Below are positions 47,102-58,463 of a DNA stretch of 64,000 bases, one piece after another. How positions within the stretch are numbered: the first letter of the stretch is position 1; every line of letters starts with the position of its first letter. The stretch comes from Epiperipatus broadwayi. Its lineage: Eukaryota > Onychophora > Udeonychophora > Euonychophora > Peripatidae. Under the pieces are notes generated by a model that saw only the letters and a list, made by a program, of their open reading frames with translations, was not told the DNA's origin and did no database searches. The stretch is from assembly GCA_028023455.1 (NCBI GenBank), contig JAQFVV010000255.1:498001-562000 (forward strand), in the 5' to 3' direction. Made by a program: the position numbers and the translations under genes.

Positions 47102-47358
47102 AAATATTTGAAAACCAGGCAGTCTTCACAAACCTGGAACTTAATTGTAAATATAGGGGATTTGAACTCAGACTTTTAAGCACCCGTCAACTATCCACAC
47201 TCTCATACAGCTGATACACATGACCACACACATGTAGAAAAGATAAATAATAACCAATATACATATTTCATAGATGTGTGTGGTCATGTGTATCAGTTGT
47301 GTGAGATAGTGTGTATAGTTGGTGGGTGCTTGAAAGTCTGAGTTCAAATCCCCTATAT
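47102..47358. mobile_element. Palindromic hammerhead element, family A copy 3
   Basis: A 257-bp insertion between perfect 14-bp repeats ttatactgatctgt (47088-47101 and 47359-47372). Left: minus-strand monomer starting inside the ribozyme at CTATGAAATATG (about 47266), through the B-box-like GTTCAAATCCCC, and on into the leader of the next monomer, ending at 47102. Right: plus-strand copy starting downstream of the ribozyme and ending at the ccctatattt end. Head to head, 3' ends outward, as in copies 1 and 2 but shorter and without a complete ribozyme. Confidence 0.78.
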
Positions 47359-47372
47359 TTATACTGATCTGT

Positions 47373-48549
47373 TAAGTTACCAATAAACATGCTTTTTTTT
47401 GCCACTGGTGGAGATATTTTATTATTATTGCCATAGGTTACTTTTTGTACAATTTTATGATGTATATTCAATATAAATTTTAAAATACCTCTGACACATT
47501 TTCTGAATTTTTATATACACACATATATTGTTCCAGAAAAAATAGGAATGAAACATGTATATTAATTTCATGTATAATGATTGCAATAAGAATGCTCTAT
47601 ATTTGCATGCAATTTTTTTTCTTCTTTAGAAAAATGATTTCCTTAAATTACATTATCCAGTGGCGTCTTTTTTCCTTTACCTAACTTTTATTGCATTAAT
47701 ATATAATAAAATACATTACTAATTTAAGATTTTCAAATTGTAAAAAAATAAAAATTGTTTAAAATATATTTTTAAAATTTTTTAAATATGCACTTAATGA
47801 TGAGAATTATAATTCAACTGAAAATAAATAATCTGTATGCAAATCAGATATTTTCAAGCATTAACAATTTTCTGAAAATGTTAAAAAAAAGTCCTATCTT
47901 TTCTCCTTCATTACTCTCTTCAGTTATGCAAAACTTTCAAGAGCGATTTTTTTTACAATTTTTGGAAAGCTGTTGAGAAAAAAATCAATAACTCTAATTG
48001 CTTTAATTTTTTTTATCTTTTTATCAATATGTGATATTGATTTTAATTTTGATAATTAGCTTTAGCAGTTTAATGAACTTGCAGTTGAATTCATATTAAT
48101 TTTCTCTATTAATAATTTGTTTTCTTGTTTAAAACTCTGATTAATTTTTTTGTTTAAAATAAATCTAGTGTTACTTGCTTTTAATGTAGCAAATAATTTT
48201 TTTCTTAAATTTATAATTAAACAAAAATTAAGACTATAGCAGCATTGGGAGAAAAGAAATTAGGTATTATCCTTCAAAAATTCATACAAGCCCATTTTGT
48301 TAAAGATCATAAAAATAGTTTGAGTTTTTATGTAATACTGAATTTGAAATTTTAAAAACTAAAACATAGCTATATTTTTAGTGAATGGTATATGACTTAT
48401 ATAATATAACACAAACAAAACAACACAAGACCTCTGCATACGAATTACTTTTAAATAGCAAATCTATTTTTTTAATCATATTCTAGTACCTTGTATAAGT
48501 TTGAGTAATCAATACATCCCAGATGGCAGTGTTTAATAATCCCTCTTTA
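47373..48549. other. AT-rich stretch without a recognisable gene
   Basis: Nothing recognisable apart from poly-T and poly-A runs. Confidence 0.5.
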
Positions 48550-48610
48550 TGTCATATCCCTGACTATTTTTTAGCTTAAGGCTTTTGTTACTGGGGAGCT
48601 ATGGGATTCA
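48550..48610 (-). ncRNA. Decayed hammerhead, family B
   Basis: Minus strand: AGCTCCCCA, GTAACAA where CTGATGA is expected, AAGC-CTTAA-GCTA, AAAA where GAAA is expected, ATAGTC, AGGGATAT. The order of elements and the GTC match family B, but the core is lost. Flanks gtaatca and ccctgacta are shared with the copy at 17932. Confidence 0.35.
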
Positions 48611-48857
48611 GATTTAGTATATTTGAAGTTTTTGGATTGAATGCATCTGTCCTCTAACAAACTTACTCTTTTTTTACTCTTAAACTATCAGCCTGAATTT
48701 CACTCACTGATAAATACTATAAATTATAAATTAAGCTGAGAATATACATAGAATAGCACTGGATAGAAATTTGTTAAGCACTACTGTCTGATATCTATTG
48801 ATTATGTAATTTTACACAAGGTGGCAACACTGGAGTGAGAGGAATAGATTTGCTATT

Positions 48858-49845
48858 GGTAAAGGTTTACTTTAGCGACCACAACATAAAAATCATGTTC
48901 GCCCTCTAGTTTTCAAAATTAGAAGTAAATTATTATACGAAAATCTTACGTATATGCTACTATATTACAATTACATTAAAATTTATTAAAATGTAAAAGA
49001 TAATAAAAAAAATATTTACCATTTTAAAGAAATAATTACACTAGATTAATTAAAATAAATAGTTTAAATTATTTGAAACTTAAGAATTTAAACTATCTAC
49101 ATTTATAACTTAACAATTTAAACTATCCAGATTTATAGCACTTATTATAAAAAAAAAACACCGGCATAAGCAAGAAAATAGTCATTGACTGGACAAATTT
49201 TTGTTGTGAAGAGTGTGCCAAATATTTAGACACAAATCCGATGGTTCTCGGCAGAATGGATAACAATGGGGAGCCATTAGTCAAAATCGACGAAACTTAT
49301 TATTTCCACAGAAAATACCACAGGGGGACTATATGTAGGGGACTTGGGTCTTTGGTGGTATTGAAAGAGTGTCAAGGAAGTGCTTCTTGACAGAAGTTGT
49401 GGATAGAATGGCTGGCACATTGGAGGCCCTAATCCAGTGGTATATTTTACCAGGTACTCAAATAATTTCAGATGGCTGGGCTGCGTACAACAATATCAGC
49501 AGACTCAGCAATGGGGTATATATGCATTCAGTTGTCATCCACCAGGACAACTTCATGAATCCTGAAGACCAAGACATACATACCCAGAATATTGAGAATA
49601 TGTGGATTTGCCTTCCACGGTAGATATAGCACTGTCGCCTTTTTCTCCAACTTCCTAGTATGCATAGGGCATAATTATGCTTAAAAAGGTAAATGCTTTT
49701 TTTTTTATTATCTTTTATGTTTTAATTATAAATATTTACTGTAATTGTAATATAGGAGCAGGTACGTAAGATTTTAGAATATTTTAGTTCTAATTTTAAA
49801 AACTAGATGGCGAATATGCTCTGATCACTAAAGTAAACCTTTACC
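48858..49845 (+). mobile_element. Merlin DNA transposon (inactive)
   Basis: A 988-bp element with imperfect terminal inverted repeats of about 65 bp. The left end ggtaaaggtttactttagcg at 48858 matches the complement of the right end ...tcactaaagtaaacctttacc at 49845, and the match continues through cgccctctag/ctagatggcg to aaaattagaa/ttctaatttt. The 9-bp target-site duplication tttgctatt at 48849-48857 and 49846-49854 is perfect; 8-9 bp is the known Merlin length. The single gene inside encodes a transposase of the IS1016/ISXO2 group to which Merlin belongs. Confidence 0.92.
49168..49623 (+). pseudogene. Merlin DDE transposase, frameshifted and truncated
   Basis: Upstream frame (about 49168-49340): IDWTNFCCEECAKYL, VKIDETYYFHRKYHRG, with the first catalytic Asp in KIDETY. 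Downstream frame (from about 49348): WVFGGIERVSRKCFL, WYILPGTQIISDGWAAYNNI with the second Asp in SDGWAAY, then VVIHQDNFMNPEDQDIHTQNIENMW. One frameshift near 49335-49350 separates RKYHRG from WVFGGIE, so the DNA-cutting domain cannot be made. A stop follows MWICLPR at 49621-49623, shortly after the third conserved block; the usual C-terminal helix is missing. The N-terminal DNA-binding part is also short: less than 330 bp lies between the left terminal repeat and IDWTNF, and no long frame covers it. Confidence 0.88.
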
Positions 49846-49854
49846 TTTGCTATT

Positions 49855-50355
49855 TACATATATAATAAATAAATTATTTAATTTACTTTGTCATTTGTTT
49901 CATTTTGTGTCATTTCTTTCTTTTTTTTCTTGAAATTAGAAACATGAACTTAGATTTAACTAATTTAAGAACAGAAGATACAACTTTTTATTTTAATATG
50001 GATCTTTGTTGCTATGACTTATATAGTTATTTAAATAATTTTTACTTATTGTCAAATGAAGAAGACCTGTAATAATAATTCAGCAGTATTAATTTTACCA
50101 CCTTATTATAAACTGCTATAATATTAAAGCATTAATATGATATTGGAAATGAATAAATATTAAAGAAAAATGTAATGACAATAATAATAACTTTTAGTTT
50201 TAATTCACATTGTGTATACATTTACAATATATTCTACATATTAAGCATTTATTTTTATATTAAAACAACTTAAACGAAAAAAATTAAACCTTACAATTAA
50301 ATAATGAAAATATGTCATGTTTTTCATCATCTATGTAGTAAATCTATTTTTTAAA
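49855..50355. other. AT-rich stretch without a recognisable gene
   Basis: Nothing recognisable. Confidence 0.5.
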
Positions 50356-50466
50356 TATAGTTCAGTTATAAACAATGAGGATTGCCAATTCCTCAACAAG
50401 CTTTGTGATAAATGCTTAGCTAGAGAAAGCATTTGAAATATCTCTGTCAGGAACCCCCCCCCCCCA

Positions 50467-50509
50467 ACCTCTGACCATGGTTTCGTGCTTTGGCACTCTT
50501 CAAAGAGGT
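50467..50509 (-). ncRNA. Hammerhead ribozyme, family B (left arm)
   Basis: Minus strand: stem I ACCTCT with AGAGGT, perfect 6 bp; core TTGAAGA where CTGANGA is expected (first C changed to T); stem II GTGC-CAAA-GCAC, perfect; GAAA; stem III ACC-AT-GGT with C following, giving a GUC cleavage triplet. Apart from C3 the core is intact. Confidence 0.75.
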
Positions 50510-50678
50510 GCCAGGGTAGGTTCAAACACTAGATCTAAAAATACCAACCCAAAGCCAGCACTTATCTAAAAGTTATCTATTGAGAGGAAAATATGAAATT
50601 TTCAGACACCTACATGTCTTCAAACCCAGCTATCCAACTCAAATAGCTATATGGGGCTGATATATCTTCAGCCATACC

Positions 50679-50721
50679 ACCTCTCTGAGGAGTGCCAAAG
50701 CATGAAACCATGGTCAGGGGT
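50679..50721 (+). ncRNA. Hammerhead ribozyme, family B (right arm)
   Basis: Stem I acctct 50679-50684 with aggggt 50716-50721; core CTGAGGA 50685-50691; stem II gtgc 50692-50695 with gcat 50700-50703 and a CAAA loop; GAAA 50704-50707; stem III acc 50707-50709 with ggt 50712-50714 around a 2-nt loop; C at 50715, so cleavage is predicted after GUC. All required core nucleotides are present (N7 is G). This is the best-preserved family B copy. Confidence 0.8.
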
Positions 50722-50879
50722 TTGGGGGGGGGGGTTCTGACAGAGATATTTTAAATGCTTTCTCTAGCTAAGCATTTATCACAAAGCTTGTTGAGGAGAG
50801 AATAGCGTCATGTGATCTATGACTCTTATTTTGACTATAGTTCAGCTATGTTTTACATCAATTAATCTTTAAATTTGTG

Positions 50880-51120
50880 AATATGTAATTTAAACCATAA
50901 AAACATTTTTTCTGAAAATTTCAGAGTATCTACTTAAATATTACACTTGAAATAAGTGCTGGGTTTTGAGTTGATATTTTAGATCTAGTGTCCGAATATT
51001 CCAGCTCTCCACTAATGTGAGCCATAAGCTCGAAACCAGTTGGTCTGGAGATGGGAAGATTCTGGATAGAGATTTTAAATATTTTCTTATACCACATTTA
51101 TCAATTAAGAGCTTGTTTGA
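50880..51120 (+). repeat. Single family B hammerhead element
   Basis: Shares aataagtgctggg, ttttagatctagtgt and gaatatt with the neighbouring palindrome (50370-50835, minus strand) and with 63650-63990, then carries its own ribozyme and ends near agagcttgtttgagc. Boundaries are approximate; no duplication found. Confidence 0.65.
51006..51051 (+). ncRNA. Hammerhead ribozyme, family B
   Basis: Stem I tctcca 51006-51011 with tggaga 51046-51051, perfect; core ctaatgt 51012-51018 (two changes from CTGATGA); stem II gagc-cataa-gctc 51019-51031, perfect; GAAA 51032-51035; stem III acca-gt-tggt; C51045 completes GUC. Stems I and II differ in sequence from the 50679 copy yet still pair, which is covariation. 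The core changes probably abolish cleavage. Confidence 0.75.
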
Positions 51121-51129
51121 GCTATTGGT

Positions 51130-54100
51130 ATGCTCTCTGTATTACATTTTAGTAAATACAAGCTTATAAAAGTAATGTCACATTATATATAACTTGCTTT
51201 TTTGATTAGTTTAACAATTAAATTATAATTCCAATAAAATAAAATAAAATAAATAGATTTTTTAATTGCTTATTCTTGAACAAAAAAATAAATAAATAAA
51301 TAAATAAATAGAGGTGAATAGAAACCAAATTTCTACTTTATGAGAAAGTGGAAAAATATTGTCTGTAAACATGGATGTGGAAATTCAAGTGTTTGATACC
51401 TCTAATCCATTGATAAATAACAATTGTATGCAAAACACATGTGTAGTAAGGGAGAATTATATGAGCTTCTGTATTCATGAATGATTACAATATTGTAGAT
51501 TTGAAATGAATGAAGCACCAATAAAAACAAATATCTTTGAAAATGAAATTATTAGTTTCCAAAAAGTAGACCTTATGATAATCATCCCAAAACTAGTAGT
51601 TGAATTACTAACCAAATAGAAAATGTATTATTACTTAAAATTATATGCTTATACTTATATTTGTTTGTCAATATTAGTAAAAATATATTATAGTTTAAAA
51701 GTATTTATTTTTCATTAATATCATTGTTATATATCTAATACATTTGTGTACATTTAATATATAATAATAGAAATATATTGTTGATCAAAAAAAATTAATG
51801 AAATTAAAAAAGATTTAATTCATTTAGCATTGATATAGAAAAGGTCTATTCCCTAATCTTATGCATGTCAGTATGTTAATGCCTCAGTGATATTTATATA
51901 TGTTATAATGTATATGTATTGCATAGATTAAAGAGATTATCTTAATTTAAATATATTAATTAATGTACCATACAAAGATTTAAAAAAAAAAATTAAACTA
52001 CCAATTGATTAAGAACAGGTTCAAATAAAAGACCAAATAATAGAAGATGAACTTCTTGAATTAAAACAAGAAGTTGATGGTGAGCTAAAACTATTAAAAG
52101 AAGTAGAAAGTAAGCAAGAACTGTTTATATAAGAAGACTGAAAACTTTAAGTAAAAATCTGTTAGATTAAAATAATGAGGTAAAAAGATAATAAAAGATC
52201 TAAAATAAGTGACAAAAGAGCTTATCTATGCCCAAACCAAACAATGTTAGAGTTAAAACAAAATTTATCATTCAACCAATCAATGCATTGGGCAAATAAA
52301 TCCAACAGTCTCAATTAAACATCAAACTTGCACATAACAAATTTTTTATTTATATATCTAATATGCATATGGAAATTCTGTATTTAGGCAGAGTTGAGCA
52401 AGAGAAGAATACTGCTAAACATCAGTTGTATTTAGTACTTAGTGGAAAAGAGAGGCAATACTCTCATATGATAGTTAAGACTTCTCCAGTATTACTCCAT
52501 ATAAAGCTTACCAATTCATGTTTATATTAGTATTTTCATCAGTAATATATGATATCTTCAAAGTAAATCTTACGAATGTGAAGGATAATGACCTAATTAT
52601 GTTCTTTTGAGCATATTTTTATGATTTTTTGTCAAATGAGCATTTAGATATTACTATTATGTTTTAGGAGTTTAGATATGCTTTTTTTTTAGATTAGCTA
52701 TTGGCTTTCTATATTTTTTCACCAGTATAAAACCTTTTTTTAAGTCTTGGGTTTTTGCTTTACATATGAACATGGAATCTCTAATTTATAATCTTTTCAC
52801 ATTTTGTATGCAGCAATTCGTTTTACTAGGATTCTTAAAGATATTTATTTATATGTAATGATGAACAGAGGAGGATTTAATAATATATCTTGTTCACTTT
52901 TGTTTCGTTAGTCAATTACTCTAGTTTATTTAAATTGACTGAATATTTGCAAATAAATTATCATTTTTTAAAAACAATATTATTCATAATTATTATAAAA
53001 AGAATTTCCGGAATATAAGTCAGTTTTTGTCTGAAAAGCAATTAAGTATTGGATAACTTTATTTTTATTAAAAGACTATTTAATATCAATTATAAAGATA
53101 TTCATAAAGTTAAAATGCAAAGATTTAAGAAATCATTTGAATTAGTAAAATGGATTATAATGATATGTACTCATTTACTTAATAGAATTTGAGCGCTAAC
53201 GTGACAGTTTTATCCAATTGGCTAAATAGATTTTCTCTCATATTTTTTTTTCTCTGTTGGAAATCAGTTTAACTAACCACTTTATTATTAGCTAAAATAT
53301 TTGAAAATATAAAAAAATCAGGAAAGTGGTTAATTTTATATTTATATAAATATCTGATAGAATAATTGTTTTAAAAGAAAAAATGTAAGGTAGATACAAA
53401 ATTATAGTTTATCTTATACTATATATACAGAAGTTTTAAAAGCACATTAGAAAAAAAGAAAATCAGATGGGAAAAAATATTCAGCAGTAAATTTTCTGAT
53501 AATATGGTATTGGTTCAGATAGTGAACTTTTAAAAAAAGTGAACATATAATATTTATTAAATTCTTATAAATTATATCTTACTTTCTATAATATTAATAA
53601 AATTATTTTTTTTTTGTGTGTGTGTGTAAATAAAAAGCAATTATTTGAAAAAAATGCATTTAATGTTATATTTAAATCAAACATGTTTTTTTTTTTTGCA
53701 TTTAATTATGGTGAACTCTGAATATGTTTATATTAAATGTATGAAAATGTAAAATGAAATAAATAGAGAAATAAAAATAATTAAATACCCCAACTAAAGT
53801 TCTGCATAACGAATACAATAGCTGGAAAATTAATAGTTAGGAAAGTGGTTAAGGATGAAGAAAATAAAAGTTAGGATAGTTATGAGCCAATAACGTGAGG
53901 AAACCCTTCAGGAAATATTTAATCATTAATATATCATTTTACAAATTCAAAAATGTTTAAACTTTTAAGATAAAGATGTGAAATAACTGGAAAGAAAGGA
54001 TTAATATTAACTAGTTTACATGAAAAGCAATCACAATTAAAAAATCAAAATAAAATTAGATTCATCTTAATCAAATTTTAATAGACAAATCTAAATATTA

Positions 54101-54700
54101 AAAAGAATATTAACTAGCCTAAAAGATTAGGTAAATTAAAAAAATATTTCAATATGAAAAATATATTTTGATATATAAGAAATAGAATTTATGGGTAACC
54201 AATATTGTGTATGTAATTGAATATACAAAAAAAAAGCAATTTGTTAGTAAAAAATTTATTTCTAAATAACTGTAGCTAAACATTAATAATATATATAATA
54301 TGAGTATCAGACAAATTTAAATTTGTATATTAAATGACCTATTTAGATAGTGTTTCTCAAACTTTGGCTAGACAATTATACCAATCACTTTTTAATTGTA
54401 CCGTTTAATTAAGGCAATATGCTATTAGACTCATTAAAATTTGTGTATGAGCAGTTGGATACAAATATGAGGGATAAAATCAAGATCTCAAGATTTGTGA
54501 ATTATTTCCCAGCTGAGGAAAGTTAAAAAAATATCCTAGTTTGGCTAATTGAGTAAAATTGTTTGCTTAACCGATCATATTTTATATCACATAGTATTCC
54601 AAATAACTAAATATGTTGTTAAACCATTAAGCATCACATGATCACCATTTCTTATGCTAGCACATCTGTTATTAATTGTATGGAGAGTTTTGCCTTTGTA
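51130..54700. other. AT-rich stretch without a recognisable gene
   Basis: No gene found. It contains an (aaat)n run at about 51290-51311 and poly-T tracts. All open frames are short. Confidence 0.55.
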
Positions 54701-54711
54701 GAGATGTTATT

Positions 54712-54911
<200 letters not shown>

Positions 54912-57900
54912 GTTTCAAAGAATAAACCTTATTGACACTCAAAAAGGGTTACATAAGTTACATTCGAAAACATGAAGTCTTATATATAAATTAATTCATG
55001 ATATTACATATATAATAAAGGTTTACAATCTTGTCTGTAATAGGAAAAAAACATAATTTACAGTAATTGAAAGAAAAATAATTATTACATAACAAGATAC
55101 ATATATCAAATTAGGTCTACATAAAATGTTTAAATGTGATATTGAGAAAAATACATGGAAACACATAATAGTATAAGTGAAAACATATGGTGGAAAGATT
55201 GAAGTTGGTTTTAGATTGATATATGGTCCCATAAAAATTGGACTCATTTTCTGAGAGTACTATAATTTTTATAGCTAAGTCTTATTGTTCATTTGTTACA
55301 TAAGTTTTACATAAAAAAAAATTGAAAAAATAGTAATTAGCATGAATTGCACCTTCAAAGAAAATGGAAAAATATTAGTCGGCATGAATGGAAAATACTA
55401 GTCAGCATGAATTGCATCTTGGAAAAATGGAAAAATATTAGTTTATTATTATAAAAAAATAAAAAATAAAATAATCAAATAGTTTACTTTTTAGAAGATC
55501 ATAAGAAATGTAAACGCAGAAACTGACAGAGTTGAGTTGTGCCCAATAGACCTTGGGCTTCAGAGTTTGTTGCTCAACCCCTACTTCATATCACATAAGA
55601 TATTACAGAAGAATAATATTATATTAGTAAGAAAAGAATAGAGAAATTTAATAGCTAACACTTGGTTTAAAAAACCATGTTAATATTGTTTGATAGCATG
55701 TGTAAGTCTATTTGGAAATGCTTTTAAAACATGAATTTCTATTAAAAAAAGAAAAAACATTTTTAATTTAAATACAAATTTAAAATCTATATTATTATTT
55801 TTTTAAAAAATAATTGTTATTGAAACTCTTGTTCTGACCTATGGTTGTGACCAGATTCATCTTGCTTTAAGTCCAGTGATGAAAAGATAAAAGGGCAATG
55901 TGGTAACAACCAAAGCCTTTTTTTTTTTAATAGTTAAGTTGGAATGTTGATACAAAATAAATACAACTTCGTTGATAAGTATTATTAAAGTTACATATAT
56001 CTCCTTTCTTTGGATAAAACAAATAAATTTTTGCGCTTTTTTTTTTCTATTTATATATATAATCATTTTAAAATATTGTGAAAAACAAGTCTACGTTAGC
56101 TTACAAGTAATTACCTGTTATTTCAAAGTCCACAACTTTTTTAAACCAATTTTTAAGAAACTTTTATTTACCGTTTTTTTAAATAGCAGTCAATTTGATT
56201 CTTTATAGAATGTTTTTATATGGAAAATTAATAAATTGTTCAATATTTCAATAATTGGAAATTGCTTAAGGCAATTGTTAAAAAGCTGAAGTATTTGCTA
56301 AAGGTTTTTGTTGTTGTTTTTATTTGTTTATTTAACGTTTTATTGATAAGTTTTTATTGATCATATGTATGTGTTATATAGAGAGATATAAACAATGGTA
56401 AAGTTTTTAAAAAATATGATTTTTAAAAATCAAATAATTTTGAGTTTGTTAAGAAATGATTAAAGATGGTACTTTTTAACTTAATAATAAAAGCATAATT
56501 TTGATGTATTTTATTTTTTATTAATTACTTTAAATCTTTAATTACGGAAAAATATATAAGCTTTGTCTATTAAGATCCAATAAAAAATCACCTCTAATTA
56601 TATTATTTTGATTATCTATAAATTCGGTCTTCATTATTGTTTTACAAATTTTATTTTAATAATAAATCACTTATATTTATTCATATGAAAATTATATTTT
56701 GATATAATTATAGATAAAATATAAATGAACATAATATGAAGCATGACTAAATCTAAAACAAAATATGTAAATCAAAACACAATAGCACCCTAGAGAATTA
56801 TGAAATATTATTTGTTATATAATAGCTAATTTCTGAAATGAACTATGATCAGGCAAAAACCATAGTATTAATTTTAACTAAATCCTTTTCTTAAACTGTG
56901 CCAGTTTTGTGCTTTTATTATTCACAATTTCTAAATTATTTATTTTATATCTTATTTGTTATATGATAGCTAATTAATAAAATATAAATTATGCCATTGA
57001 TTTTATCAAAACTCTCTTAATCAGTTGTCCAGTTTTGTGTTTTAATAGTTTATAATTCTTAAGTTAATAATAACGTGAAAGGCTGAAATCTTTGACCGAT
57101 GCGCCTTAAAAATGCTTAAATTACAGCCAATCAGATGCAATAATGACTGCACAAAGAGCTCTCAAGTCAAAACACAAGGCAAAGATTTTAGGAGAAAAAG
57201 ATGGTTCCCCATCTTTTATAATATCTAATATTTTATTTCTAAAGAATACTTCTGGTGCTCATAGTAATATATATTCATATAGCTTTTTATGCACAGAACT
57301 CTGGATTTTATCTAAGGATAAGATTTATGTCACTGTTTTATAGTAATACTAATACATACTGTTTAATTATTATTTAATTTTCTATTCATTTAACTAAATT
57401 TTTACAAAAATTCAATTTTTTAGCCATCGTTTTTATGGTATATATCTAGTCATATCTAATAATACCTTAAAATTTTTTGTTGTTTTTCTCTTTTTTGCAA
57501 ATGTCATTTTTAAAAAAATTTTATTTCCAAAAAGTTCACTTTTTAAAAAAAACTTTAAAAAAAATGTATAATAAATATTAAAGTACACACTAAATTTTCT
57601 TCCAGAAAGCTAATAAAATTATTTCTTGCAGAATACATATAGTTAATACTGTCTATAGTTAATACTGTGCCCAATAAACTATATTTAAAGAGATTGTCTA
57701 AATATAAAAAAACCAGTCATGTAATTATATTCATCTTGATAAAATAACCCTTTACTCAAATTATAAGATTAAATTAGGGCAAGTGTTTTTTTTTCATAAC
57801 TTTCTTAAGATGACTAATATTATTCTATATATGCAAATTTAAATGATCGATTTATTCAGTAAATATATGATTAATGATCATAGAAATAAGGTAAATGTTC

Positions 57901-58329
57901 AAAATTTCTAATTTTCTTTGTGCATACTTATTCTGTCTAATTGCTTTAGAGATTAAAATACTTTAGTAATGAGAGACCTAGTCGCATCACCAATCTTAAA
58001 AATTCTATTAAATAATCAACAACTGTCTGATGTTCAACATTTTTTCCCACTGATCTTGTATTCCTTATATTATTTTTTAAAAAAAAACTACATTCCTACT
58101 AATACACTTTACTCAATATTATCTTTAATTCTCTATAATAGTTTTAACTACCTAAATGTTTTTAGAAGAGATCTGAGGAAGACTGATATGCAGTCAAAAC
58201 AGGGGAGCTAAATAAAGCATTGTTAATAGTGTATTTGAATAAATCTTTTTTTTAAAGTGATCATTGGTTTCAAATTATATAAGTTTCAGAGATTCCATTA
58301 TTTATTCAATGTAATATTGTTGATAGAAA
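54912..58329. other. AT-rich stretch without a recognisable gene
   Basis: No gene found. A small direct repeat of ggaaaaatattagt and agtcagcatgaattgca/attagcatgaattgca lies at 55335-55445. Open frames (for example 55972-56208, 57143-57343, 57969-58211) have no recognisable domains. Confidence 0.55.
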
Positions 58330-58342
58330 CATGTATAAATAT

Positions 58343-58450
58343 GTTAAGCATTGTTAGCCGAGAGGTCATCACAACCGTCTTGCAAGCAAGTAGTTGTTGC
58401 AGACGGTTGTGGGTTCGCCTCCCGGATGCTATGACATATGAAAAAAAAAA
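58343..58450 (+). mobile_element. tRNA-derived SINE, long-arm subfamily
   Basis: Plus strand: gttaagcattgttagccgag, aggtcatcacaaccgtc, ttgcaagcaagtagttgttg, cagacggttgtgggttcgcc, tcccggatgctatgacatat and a poly-A tail. The B box gggttcgcctccc is well kept. Target-site duplication catgtataaatat (58330-58342) against catttataaatat (58451-58463), one mismatch. Confidence 0.87.
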
Positions 58451-58463
58451 CATTTATAAATAT

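Larger units (their letters stand above)
50370..50835. mobile_element. Palindromic hammerhead element, family B
   Basis: A 466-bp insertion bounded by a 14-bp duplication, tatagttcagttat (50356-50369) and tatagttcagctat (50836-50849), one mismatch. The left arm carries a family B monomer on the minus strand and the right arm one on the plus strand, so the copies are head to head. The outer inverted arms are about 100 bp (cctcaacaagctttgtgata near 50391 mirrored near 50797) and include G/C homopolymer runs next to each ribozyme. Each arm holds a hammerhead. Confidence 0.8.
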
